Position numbers and translations under genes: made by a program. Positions 46,697-54,756 of a stretch of DNA of 64,000 bases are shown here, piece by piece (position 1 is the stretch's first letter; every line of letters begins with the position of its first letter). Source of the DNA: Spartobacteria bacterium (lineage in GTDB: Bacteria > Verrucomicrobiota > Verrucomicrobiia > Chthoniobacterales > UBA10450). The stretch covers positions 1 through 64,000 of the forward strand of contig JAJPGZ010000009.1 of assembly GCA_021325495.1 (NCBI GenBank), read 5' to 3'. The notes beneath the pieces are model-generated. The model saw nothing but the letters and a program-made list of their open reading frames with translations, searched no databases and had not been told where the DNA came from.

Positions 46697-48418
46697 ATGT
46701 CGATCTACCGACGCGTCCTGAAATATTATCGGCCGTTCCTGCCGCAGATTCTGCTTGGGCTCATCCTTTCGCTCGTCGGTATCGGATTGAATTTGCTCAA
46801 ACCCTGGCCGTTCAAATTTATTGTGGATCGCGTCATTCCTGATCGAGACGCCCATCTCGTGCTGCTGCTCTGCGGCGCCCTCGTGCTCATCCAATTTCTC
46901 TGGGGCATCTGCAATTGGCTAACGAATTACATTTTCGTGAAGGTCGGACTGGAAGCGCTGCTCAAGGTTCGCACCGAGCTCTATTCGCACCTGCAACGGC
47001 TCTCGTTAAAATTTCACGACACGCGGCGCTCGGCTGATTTGAGTTTTCGCGTCACCTACGATTCGCAGGCGATCCAAACAATCTTCAACAAAGGTTTCAC
47101 GGGAATTTTTGGATCGACAATCACTCTTGTCGGCACGTTCGTGATCATGCTGCGACTTGATTGGCAGCTCGCGTTGCTTTCGCTCGCAGTCGTTCCCCTG
47201 CTCATGGGGTCGATTTATTTTTTCGCCGCGCGCATTCGCCGCGAATCGACTTCGATCCAGGAGCATGAAAGCGCGGTGCTCACGCAAGCGCAGGAAGGAT
47301 TGAGTTCAATCCGCATGGTGCACGCATTCGGCCGCGAAGATTTCGAGGTCCATCAATTTCATCTGCAGGCGCAACAAAGTTTGCAGGCGAACCTCCGCCT
47401 CACGCTGACGAATGTGAACAGCGCGCTCGTCATCAGCACGCTCATGGTCCTCGGGACGGCGGCGATGTATTACGTTGGCACGATGCATGTGCTTGCCGGC
47501 TCGTTATCGTTAGGCTCGCTCCTCGTTTTCAGCGCGTATCTGCTCATGCTCTATCAACCACTTGAGTCGCTCACTTACACCGCGTGGGCGATGGAAGGCG
47601 CGACCGCCGGCGCGAAACGTTGCTTCGAAGTGCTCGAACGCGCAGATGACGTTGTCGATCTTCCGAGCGCCGTCGCGATCGAATCCGCGCAAGGCGCAAT
47701 CGCATTCCGCCACGTTTCCTTCGGCTACGCGCAAGATCGACAAGTAATGCACGATGTCGATCTTGCCATTGCGCCTAACCAGATCGTCGCGCTCGTTGGC
47801 GGCACCGGCGCGGGTAAGAGCACATTGCTCAGCCTCGTCCCGCGCTTCTACGATCCAAATTCCGGCAACGTCACGTTCGACGGTGTCGACGTGCGCGAGA
47901 TCACGAAAAAATCTTTGCGCTCGCAAATCGCGATCGTGTTGCAAGACACGCTGTTGTTTTCGACAACGGTCCGGGAGAACATCGCCTACGGCCGGCCCGG
48001 CGCGACCGATGAAGAAATTGCGGAAGCGGCCAAGCGCGCGCAGGCCGACGAATTCATCCTGCAATTGCCTAACGGATACGACAACCTGGTCGGCGAACGC
48101 GGCGCGCATCTCAGCGTCGGCCAGCGCCAACGCATCGGAATCGCGCGCGCATTTCTAAAAGACGCGCCGATTCTTTTGCTCGATGAGCCGACATCTGCGC
48201 TCGATCCTACGACCGAAGCTGCCATCATGGACACGATCAAGGAATTGATGCGCGGACGAACCACCATTATCGCGACGCACCGGCTCGCCACCATTCACGA
48301 TGTCGATCTTATCGTCGTTTTGGAGAATGGCCGCGTCGCCGAGCAAGGCCGCGGCGAAGATCTCGTTAGGCGCGGTGGCGTTTACGCGAAACTTTATTCA
48401 TCGGGAAAATTTGAATGA
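46697..48418 (+). CDS. ABC exporter, fused permease and ATPase (MsbA-like)
   Basis: A 573-residue half-transporter, one membrane domain with six helices (~1-310) then an ATPase. The start at 46697 (MSIYRRVLKYYRPFLPQILL) overlaps a one-mismatch repeat copy; a longer frame to 46634 exists. The ATPase has Walker A LVGGTGAGKST, Q-loop VLQDTLLFS, signature HLSVGQRQRIGIARAF, Walker B ILLLDEPTSALD and the switch His in ATHRLATI. With the acyltransferase and glycosyltransferase following in ATGA/GTGA overlaps, export of a glycolipid or polysaccharide precursor is likely. Confidence 0.92.
   Translation: MSIYRRVLKYYRPFLPQILLGLILSLVGIGLNLLKPWPFKFIVDRVIPDRDAHLVLLLCGALVLIQFLWGICNWLTNYIFVKVGLEALLKVRTELYSHLQRLSLKFHDTRRSADLSFRVTYDSQAIQTIFNKGFTGIFGSTITLVGTFVIMLRLDWQLALLSLAVVPLLMGSIYFFAARIRRESTSIQEHESAVLTQAQEGLSSIRMVHAFGREDFEVHQFHLQAQQSLQANLRLTLTNVNSALVISTLMVLGTAAMYYVGTMHVLAGSLSLGSLLVFSAYLLMLYQPLESLTYTAWAMEGATAGAKRCFEVLERADDVVDLPSAVAIESAQGAIAFRHVSFGYAQDRQVMHDVDLAIAPNQIVALVGGTGAGKSTLLSLVPRFYDPNSGNVTFDGVDVREITKKSLRSQIAIVLQDTLLFSTTVRENIAYGRPGATDEEIAEAAKRAQADEFILQLPNGYDNLVGERGAHLSVGQRQRIGIARAFLKDAPILLLDEPTSALDPTTEAAIMDTIKELMRGRTTIIATHRLATIHDVDLIVVLENGRVAEQGRGEDLVRRGGVYAKLYSSGKFE
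47733..47764. repeat. Inverted pair of AAGATCGACA repeats inside the ABC exporter
   Basis: AAGATCGACA at 47733-47742 and TGTCGATCTT at 47755-47764, 12 nt apart. The arms are in the opposite order to those in ruvX but have the same spacing. They are read as QDRQVMHDVDLA, just before Walker A. Confidence 0.85.
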
Positions 48419-49002
48419 CCAACGTCCGCGAAGATCGACATGTAGAAGACGATTGGTGGAAGGAACCGATTCCGCCGAACGTCGAATGGGGCGACGGCTT
48501 TTATTGCGAGACCGCGCAGGTGTTTCGATTCCTGCGCAATCGCGAATCGGGCGCGATTAAATTCGGCAAACACGATTCCGTTTACGCCGGCTGCTCGTTC
48601 TCCGTCGGCGTGAAGGGTCGTGTCACGGTCGGCGATCTCACTTTGCTCAACGGCGCGCTCGTCATGTGCGAAGACAAGATCGACATCGGATCGAATTGTT
48701 TAATCTCGTGGAATGTCGGCATCGCCGATTCCGATTTTCACCCGCTCGATCCGGCGCAACGTTTGATCGATGCGCGCGCGGTCGCGCCGTTTCTCAAAGA
48801 ACGGCCCGCGCGACCAACGCTGAAAACTGTTCCGGTAAAAATTTGCGATAACGTCTGGATCGGCATGAACGCCGTCATTCTGAAAGGCGTGACCGTCGGC
48901 GAGAATTCGGTGGTCGCGGCCGGCGCGGTGGTGACAAAAAGCGTGGAAGCGAACGTCGTGGTCGCGGGGAATCCGGCGCAAGTCGTTAGGCGATTGGAGT
49001 GA
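48415..49002 (+). CDS. Left-handed beta-helix acyltransferase (WcaF/Maa-like)
   Basis: A 195-residue hexapeptide-repeat acyltransferase. Successive I/V-G-X-X-X-X turns run over residues ~45-190, ending with GMNAVILKGVTVGENSVVAA and VVAGNPAQVVRRLE, the usual end of these trimers. It probably acetylates a sugar of a surface polysaccharide. The start ATG overlaps the exporter stop as ATGA, and the stop overlaps the next GTG as GTGA. The first residues (TNVREDRHVEDDWW) are encoded across a repeat copy. Confidence 0.92.
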   Translation: MTNVREDRHVEDDWWKEPIPPNVEWGDGFYCETAQVFRFLRNRESGAIKFGKHDSVYAGCSFSVGVKGRVTVGDLTLLNGALVMCEDKIDIGSNCLISWNVGIADSDFHPLDPAQRLIDARAVAPFLKERPARPTLKTVPVKICDNVWIGMNAVILKGVTVGENSVVAAGAVVTKSVEANVVVAGNPAQVVRRLE

Positions 49003-50171
49003 AACGCAAACGCATCGTCGTCATGGGTTTCATGGGGTCGGTGCCGATCGCCGGCGTTATCTGGCAACACATTCATTACATCGTCGGTCTGCAGCGACTC
49101 GGACACGATGTTTACTACGTCGAAGACTCCGCACGGTTGCCGTACAATCCCGAAACATTCGATACAAATGAAAGTCTCGATTATCCCGCAAGAATTTTAG
49201 GTCAGCTCAGCCGCGAATTCGATTTCAAGAATCGATGGTCGTATTGCGGGCGATTTGCGAGCAACACCCCGACCGTCGGGCTGCCCTTGAAAAAAGTTCG
49301 CCAGCTTTACAAGGACGCCGACGCGATCCTGAACATCTGCGGTGCGCAAGAGTTCAATGACGATTTGCTCGTGAGCGATCGCATTATTTATGTCGAGAGC
49401 GATCCGGCGGTTGAGCAAATCAAGATCGACAAGCGCGTAAGATCGACAATCGACTATCTGCGGCGTCACAGCGCGCTGTTTACTTTTGGTGAACTCGTCG
49501 GCACAAAAAAATTCCCGGTGCCGACGCACGGATTCAAATGGCTGCCGACGCGGCAACCGATCGTGACCGATTTGTGGAAAACCAGTCGAGCGCCGGCGCG
49601 TGCAGCAGTGTTTACATCGGTCGCGAATTGGTCGACGAGCGGATTGAAAGACATCACCTGGCGCGGCAAAAAATATCTATGGAGCAAATCGCGCGAGTTC
49701 ATTCGCTTTATCGAGGCGCCCAAACGCGCGGGCGAAACATTCGAGCTCGCGACGGACATAAAAGATCGACAATTGCATTCGAAGTTCGAGCGCAACGGCT
49801 GGCGTTTCACTTCGCCGCATCAAATGAGCGTCGATTACTGGCTCTATCGCGATTACGTCCGCAAATCGAAAGGCGAGTTCACGGTCGCGAAAGATCAATA
49901 CGTGCGACTTCACACCGGTTGGTTTAGCGATCGCAGCGGTTGTTACCTGGCGGCGGGCCGGCCGGTCATCACACAGGAAACCGGCTTCAGCGAAATTTAC
50001 GGCGGCGACAGCGGATTGTTTTCGTTTCGTTCGTTAGGCGAAATCCGCGAAGCGGTGAAACGGATCAATCGCGACTACGCGAAACATTCGCGCGCGGCGC
50101 GCAATCTGGCACGCGAAGTTTTCGAAGCAGAGAAAGTCGTCGGCGAATTGCTCGAACGCGCCGGCGTGTAA
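48999..50171 (+). CDS. Glycosyltransferase-like protein (GT1/GT4-type fold, first paralogue)
   Basis: A 390-residue protein with an N-terminal Rossmann start VVMGFMGSVPIAGVIWQHIH and, in the C-terminal half, HTGWFSDRSGCYLAAGRPVI followed by TQETGFSEIYG. The latter block is shared with the paralogue at 59235-60377 (TGWLSDRAAAFAALGRPVIT). The C-terminal end resembles the nucleotide-sugar binding face of GT-B enzymes, but no donor can be named. It begins with GTG overlapping the acyltransferase stop. Four repeat copies are in or at the end of the gene, including two 17 bp apart (49422, 49439). Confidence 0.72.
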   Translation: MKRKRIVVMGFMGSVPIAGVIWQHIHYIVGLQRLGHDVYYVEDSARLPYNPETFDTNESLDYPARILGQLSREFDFKNRWSYCGRFASNTPTVGLPLKKVRQLYKDADAILNICGAQEFNDDLLVSDRIIYVESDPAVEQIKIDKRVRSTIDYLRRHSALFTFGELVGTKKFPVPTHGFKWLPTRQPIVTDLWKTSRAPARAAVFTSVANWSTSGLKDITWRGKKYLWSKSREFIRFIEAPKRAGETFELATDIKDRQLHSKFERNGWRFTSPHQMSVDYWLYRDYVRKSKGEFTVAKDQYVRLHTGWFSDRSGCYLAAGRPVITQETGFSEIYGGDSGLFSFRSLGEIREAVKRINRDYAKHSRAARNLAREVFEAEKVVGELLERAGV

Positions 50172-50194
50172 GATCGACATCTACAAGATCGACA
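50170..50194. repeat. Direct pair of AAGATCGACA repeats, 15-bp spacing, after the glycosyltransferase
   Basis: Exact copies at 50170-50179 and 50185-50194 in the same orientation. The first overlaps the glycosyltransferase TAA stop (50169-50171). Together they occupy the front of the gap before the htrA-like gene. Confidence 0.93.
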
Positions 50195-50243
50195 TGTTCG
50201 TTTGCATTTCGGTCTGAGCGTCTATCTTCTCGGACTTTCGGAG

Positions 50244-51887
50244 ATGAAGCGCGTATTTCTCATCATGTCAGCGGTCGTCCTGCTTGGATCGACCTCACTA
50301 TTCGCGCAACAAGCTCCGCGATCGATGCCGGGCGCGTCAGCGTCGCCCGCGGAAACGGCGCCCGGTTTTCCAGGCGCGCTTGCACGACAAACTCCGCCGC
50401 AACAACAGGCGCCGGTCGTTGTTCCGGTCCCGGTCATGCCCGCAAGACCGAACGGTCCGGTGCAAAAAAGTCTTGTGCGCATCACCACCACCGCAGTCGA
50501 ACCGGATTATCGTGCGCCGTGGAATGCGGGAATGATCGCGCGCGGCGTCGGCGCCGGCTTCGTCATCGACGGCAATCGCATCATGACGAACGCGCACGTC
50601 GTGAGCAACGCGCGTTTCATCACGGTCGAACGCGACGGCGACCCGAACAAATATCCGGCCACGGTGCAATTCATCGCGCACGATTGCGATCTCGCGCTGC
50701 TCAACGTTTCGTCGCCGAATTTTTTCAAGAACATGATTCCGCTCCAATTCGGCGGAATTCCGGCGCTCGAATCGACTGTGTCAGCCTACGGATTTCCGAT
50801 CGGCGGCGAGCGCATGTCGATCACGACGGGCATCGTCTCGCGCATCGATTTCAATCTTTATGCGCATTCGTCGATTGATTCGCACCTGGCGATTCAAATC
50901 AGCGCGCAGATTAATCCGGGCAACAGTGGTGGCCCGGTGATGCAGGATGGCAAAGTCGTGGGCGTCGCGTTTCAAGGTTACAGCGGCGACGTCGCGCAAG
51001 GCGTCGCGTACATGATCCCGACGCCGGTGATCAAACGTTTCCTGCAAGACGTGAGCGACGGGCATTACGATAAATATGTCGATCTTGGCCTAACGTATTT
51101 GAAATTGCTCAATCCGGCGCAGCGACATTTTCTCGGATTGAAGGATGACGATCGTGGCGTGCTGATTGAAACCGTCGTCGCGGCCGGTCCTTGCAACGGG
51201 CAGGTGAAATCGGGCGACGTTTTGTTGTCGATCGACAATCACCCGATCGCGAGCGACGCGACGGTGGAGCTGGAAGGTTCGCGTGTCGATATGCCCGAAG
51301 TGGTCGAGCGAAAATTCAAAGGCGACAAAGTGAAGCTCGACATGTTGCGCGACAAACAGCCGGTCTCGGTGACGATCGCGCTCGACACCATTCCGCCCTA
51401 CATGATTCAGGGACACGCTTACGATGTGCGGCCGCGATACGTTGTTTACGGCGGGCTTGTGTTTCAACCGCTCGATCTCGAGATCATGGAGGCGTATCAG
51501 CCAAGCGATCTGCGCTTGCGTCACTTCTTCGATTACTTCGTGCTCGAACAAATTTATGTCGATCATCCGGAGATCATCGTGCTGACGAATGTTTTACCCG
51601 ATCCGATCAACACGTATCTGTCGCCGTATCGCGGGACCATTGTCGATGAGGTGAACGGGAAGAAAATCAAAACGCTGCGCGATTTGGCCGACGCGCTCGC
51701 GCAGCCGGGCGATCGGCTCGTGCTCAACATGATTGGCGACGGACCGCCGCTCGTGCTCGATCCGAAGCAAGTCGAGGCCGCGCGTGAGCGAATCAAGGCG
51801 CGTTACAACGTGCAGGCCGAACAGAATCTCGAAGAGCAATCGCTGCGCGCGCAGCCGAAACCTTCCGAGCCACCAACGAAGCCCTGA
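50244..51887 (+). CDS. Periplasmic HtrA/DegP-like serine protease with PDZ domain
   Basis: A 547-residue exported protease from ATG 50244, with signal peptide KRVFLIMSAVVLLGSTSLFA. A Pro/Gln-rich segment is followed by a trypsin fold with the full triad: His in MTNAHVVSNA, Asp in HDCDLALLNV, and Ser in NPGNSGGPVMQDGKVVG. Two PDZ-like domains follow (~300-400 and ~470-540). HtrA enzymes degrade misfolded envelope proteins. The stop overlaps the start of a related but degenerate gene by one base. One copy of the repeat lies at 51077. Confidence 0.92.
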   Translation: MKRVFLIMSAVVLLGSTSLFAQQAPRSMPGASASPAETAPGFPGALARQTPPQQQAPVVVPVPVMPARPNGPVQKSLVRITTTAVEPDYRAPWNAGMIARGVGAGFVIDGNRIMTNAHVVSNARFITVERDGDPNKYPATVQFIAHDCDLALLNVSSPNFFKNMIPLQFGGIPALESTVSAYGFPIGGERMSITTGIVSRIDFNLYAHSSIDSHLAIQISAQINPGNSGGPVMQDGKVVGVAFQGYSGDVAQGVAYMIPTPVIKRFLQDVSDGHYDKYVDLGLTYLKLLNPAQRHFLGLKDDDRGVLIETVVAAGPCNGQVKSGDVLLSIDNHPIASDATVELEGSRVDMPEVVERKFKGDKVKLDMLRDKQPVSVTIALDTIPPYMIQGHAYDVRPRYVVYGGLVFQPLDLEIMEAYQPSDLRLRHFFDYFVLEQIYVDHPEIIVLTNVLPDPINTYLSPYRGTIVDEVNGKKIKTLRDLADALAQPGDRLVLNMIGDGPPLVLDPKQVEAARERIKARYNVQAEQNLEEQSLRAQPKPSEPPTKP

Positions 51888-53398
51888 TGAAATTGCGCCG
51901 CCTTATTTTCACAATGACGATGTCGATCTTGTCGATGTCGATCTTCGCTGCGCAGCCTAACGCGCCCACAAAATCGATCATTCCCGGAAACAAGCCGAAA
52001 GAGCTTTCGTTAGTCCGCGTGAACGTGACCGGACAGCCCTACGATTATTTCAAACCGTGGCAAAAGAAGGCGCCGTTCTCGAAGCGCGGACTCGGCGCGG
52101 TTTTGCAGGGCGGTCGCGTTATCGTCACGGCGGATTTGGTGGCGAACCAAAATTACGTAGAGCTCGAGCGCGCCGAATCCGGGGACAAGATCGGCGCGGA
52201 CGTAAAGGTAATCGATTACGAAGCGAACCTCGCGTTACTCGAACCGACCGATAAAAAATTTCTCGAAGGCCTGTCGCCGCTCGAGCTCGCAGGCGACACC
52301 GCCGTGGGCGATCGGATCGCGGCGTGGCAACTCGAACCGACCGGCGCGCTCGTCGTGACCGAAGGCATCGTCACGACGGTGCAGATGATGAAGTACCCTG
52401 TCGATCTTGGCCAGTTCCTCGGCTACCGCATCAGCATTCCGATGCAGTACCGCGAAAACAGTTACACGGTGCCGCTGGTCAAAAACAACAAGCTCGCCGG
52501 TTTGCTGCTGCGATTCGATCCGCGCACGCAAGTGCTCGACGCCATCCCGGCGCCGATTATCGCGCATTTCTTGAAAGACGCGGCGAAGGAACATTACGCC
52601 GGATTTCCGTCCGCCGGCTTTTCGTTTTTCTCCACGCGCGATCCGCAATTACGCACATTCGCGGGACAAACTGGCAAAGCGGCCGGCGTTTACGTGACGG
52701 CGGTCGAGCCGCATTCGCCGGCGGAGAAAGCGGGATTGCAAGCGGGCGACATCGTCACCTCGGTCGGGAATAACGATGTCGATCAAAACGGGAATTACGT
52801 CGATCAGTTCTACGGCAAACTCGAATTCACAAACCTCCTCACCTCGCGCGCGTTTTCCGGCGACACCGTGCCGTTGCAAATCCAGCGGCAGGGAAAACCG
52901 ATGACGTTATCGATGACGCTCGAGCATCGACCGGCGAAAGATTACGTCATCCCGCCCTACAACATCGATCAAGCGCCTAACTATTACATTCTCGGCGGGC
53001 TCATCCTTCAGGAACTTTCTCGGCAGTATTTGAAAGAATGGGGGCCGAACTGGCAAAAGGAAGCGCCGCAGCGTTTCGTTTATCTCGATCGCTATCAATC
53101 CGAACTTTATCCCGAAGGCAATCGTCGCGTCGTCATCATGAGTCAGGTGCTTCCCGCGAACAACACCATCGGCTACGACGATCTCGCTTACCTCACGGTG
53201 AAAAAAGTGAACGGGAAAGAAGTGAAGTCGTTAGCCGAATTCGCCGAGGCGGTGAAGCAACCGCTCGAAGGCGGCTTCATCAAGATCGAGACCGAGGAAG
53301 ATCCGAAACAGATCGAGCTCGAAGCGGCGAGCGTCGCCGACGAAGCGCAAGCGCTTCAGGAAAATTACGGGATCTCTTCACTGCAGCGATTGCAGTGA
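51887..53398 (+). CDS. HtrA-like PDZ protein lacking protease active-site motifs
   Basis: A 503-residue exported paralogue of the upstream protease, with the same domain order. The signal peptide (LIFTMTMSILSMSIFA) is made partly of two tandem repeat copies. At the positions of the triad, the His motif reads IVTADLVAN instead of TNAHVVSN, and GNSGGP is replaced by ENSYTVPLV, so catalysis is unlikely. The PDZ (VEPHSPAEKAGLQAGDIVTS) is intact. It may act as a chaperone, adaptor or regulatory partner of the active enzyme. It is coupled to it by a TGATG stop-start. Confidence 0.88.
   Translation: MKLRRLIFTMTMSILSMSIFAAQPNAPTKSIIPGNKPKELSLVRVNVTGQPYDYFKPWQKKAPFSKRGLGAVLQGGRVIVTADLVANQNYVELERAESGDKIGADVKVIDYEANLALLEPTDKKFLEGLSPLELAGDTAVGDRIAAWQLEPTGALVVTEGIVTTVQMMKYPVDLGQFLGYRISIPMQYRENSYTVPLVKNNKLAGLLLRFDPRTQVLDAIPAPIIAHFLKDAAKEHYAGFPSAGFSFFSTRDPQLRTFAGQTGKAAGVYVTAVEPHSPAEKAGLQAGDIVTSVGNNDVDQNGNYVDQFYGKLEFTNLLTSRAFSGDTVPLQIQRQGKPMTLSMTLEHRPAKDYVIPPYNIDQAPNYYILGGLILQELSRQYLKEWGPNWQKEAPQRFVYLDRYQSELYPEGNRRVVIMSQVLPANNTIGYDDLAYLTVKKVNGKEVKSLAEFAEAVKQPLEGGFIKIETEEDPKQIELEAASVADEAQALQENYGISSLQRLQ
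51921..51945. repeat. Direct pair of TGTCGATCTT repeats, 15-bp spacing, in a signal-peptide sequence
   Basis: Exact copies at 51921-51930 and 51936-51945 are translated as MSILSMSIF, which provides the hydrophobic core of the signal peptide of the degenerate HtrA-like protein. Confidence 0.92.
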
Positions 53399-53401
53399 CC
53401 G

Positions 53402-53941
53402 TTACAGAAATTTGCTCAGCAGACGACGATGATTGGTCTGCAGAGTTTCGCGAAGGTCATTTGCCGCCCTGGCGACATCAGGATCCTTACCGTTCGCAGC
53501 GATTACCCTCATAGCAGCCTGGCTTTGTGGACTGGCTTTGATCGACGCGTTTGCCGCGAGTAATTCCTGAGAGATCTCCACCGGTTCATCCGGAACCTTC
53601 GCCCGGCGCGCTTCGCCCTCTGGGTTCAGTTGTAGCCAGGTTCGGAATGTTTCGGTGTCCAATCCCAAATCCGGCAAATCTCTTAATTCGGGATGGACCG
53701 CAATCAGCCGAATCAATTCATCCGTGCTTTTGTTTTCACGCTCGGCCTTCGCTCTGATCGCGGCGGCCACTTGTTGCGGCGTTTTGGATTTATTCAGTTC
53801 GTCGACAAACTGCTGCGCGCTCGCGTTCACCTTCTTCGCCCACGCGGCAAGATCATCGTATTTTTTCGGTTCGGCCGACGTGGTGATGATGGTGCCTGCC
53901 ATGCAGCAGCAGATAAGAGCCACGCGATTAACACTCGGCAT
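53402..53941 (-). CDS. Hypothetical secreted protein, 179 aa
   Basis: The start at 53941 (MPSVNRVALICCCMAGTIIT) gives a signal peptide with likely cleavage near TSAEPKK. The mature part is helical and charged: KKYDDLAAWAKKVNASAQQF, an ELIRLIAVHPELRDLPDLGL segment and a C-terminal NDLRETLQTNHRRLLSKFL. I know no family. It converges on the HtrA-like gene with a 3-nt gap. A longer frame starts 18 codons upstream, before the signal peptide, and is disfavoured. Confidence 0.72.
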   Translation of the reverse strand: MPSVNRVALICCCMAGTIITTSAEPKKYDDLAAWAKKVNASAQQFVDELNKSKTPQQVAAAIRAKAERENKSTDELIRLIAVHPELRDLPDLGLDTETFRTWLQLNPEGEARRAKVPDEPVEISQELLAANASIKASPQSQAAMRVIAANGKDPDVARAANDLRETLQTNHRRLLSKFL

Positions 53942-54040
53942 ATATGACGAAAGATTTGCCGATTTGCCGCCGAAGCGCAATCGCAGGAAAATCACGGCGG
54001 ATGTAATTGTCGATCTTGCACGTCACTCTGCTCACGACGT

Positions 54041-54199
54041 TTGTCGGAAACGGCGGTCTTAATCGGTCGCCTTAGCGTTTTCGTAGGGCTGGTGTTTATC
54101 TTCGTTAGCTTCTGGATCAAACTGCGCCGCGAAGAAGAATTAATGATGCGGCAACTTCCGGATCAATACGCTGATTATCAGGCGTCGCGTGCGACCAAT
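54041..54199 (+). pseudogene. 3' fragment of an isoprenylcysteine/phospholipid methyltransferase-like gene
   Basis: The frame from TTG 54041 encodes one membrane helix (LSVFVGLVFIFVSFWI) followed by KLRREEELMMRQLPDQYADY, the characteristic C-terminal E-E-x-x-L/M...F-x-x-x-Y-x-x-Y pattern of ICMT/PEMT-type membrane methyltransferases. The rest of such a protein (about 150 residues with RHP and GxYRxVRHP motifs) is missing, since the preceding bases belong to another gene on the opposite strand. The open frame runs on to 54400 over the next gene in antisense. It is probably a decayed remnant. The stretch 53942-54271 otherwise holds one repeat copy at 54008 and nothing I recognise. Confidence 0.42.
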
Positions 54200-54271
54200 T
54201 GTTCCGTTTGCGTTTTGAATCGCGAGATCTTTAAACTCGTTTCTGGGGATTTTTGGAAATGCGGGAAAAAT

Positions 54272-54754
54272 CTAAGATCGTTTGCAGTCTTTTGGCGTGA
54301 GTGTGCAGATGACGCGATGCCAGATGCGCTCAAACCGCTCGGCGCTTTTCTCTTCGCGCATACATGGCGGAAAGAGTACGCGGTGCGAACGCCCATCTGA
54401 TGTCACTGTTAGAACTAATGGTGGACAATCGGTGGCAATGAACCGGTATTTCGCTGGCAGATCGTAGAAACGAAGTTTGTCGATCACATCGATTAGCTGC
54501 CGAATTTCCGCCTGTGAGAGACGTTTCCTCGTGATTTTCGCTTTTTCCTTCTTGTCTTCGAGTCTCACGCTCTTGCGAACAACACTCCCATCAGCACTAA
54601 CGCTCACGTCGAGCACCTCACCCTGCATCATGATAATGTCGCCGACTACATAGTGAGCAGCTATCCGAAAGTCTTTCGGTATCTTCGTAATCGGTTGTGC
54701 ATTTGCTGCGGTGTGCGCGACCAGAATGAATGCCGCAATGGTTATGCACTTCAT
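54272..54754 (-). CDS. Hypothetical secreted protein, 160 aa
   Basis: Signal peptide KCITIAAFILVAHTAANA with cleavage after ANA. The mature domain has VVGDIIMMQGEVLDVSVSAD, a Lys-rich loop, EIRQLIDVIDKLRFYDLPAK and a Cys-containing ATDCPPLVLTVTSDGRSHRV near residue 110. A second Cys near the end (CTLTPKDC) could pair with it. Small exported proteins of this pattern occur in several phyla, function unknown. It is 2 nt downstream of the PafA/Dop gene on the same strand. Confidence 0.82.
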   Translation of the reverse strand: MKCITIAAFILVAHTAANAQPITKIPKDFRIAAHYVVGDIIMMQGEVLDVSVSADGSVVRKSVRLEDKKEKAKITRKRLSQAEIRQLIDVIDKLRFYDLPAKYRFIATDCPPLVLTVTSDGRSHRVLFPPCMREEKSAERFERIWHRVICTLTPKDCKRS

Positions 54755-54756
54755 GG

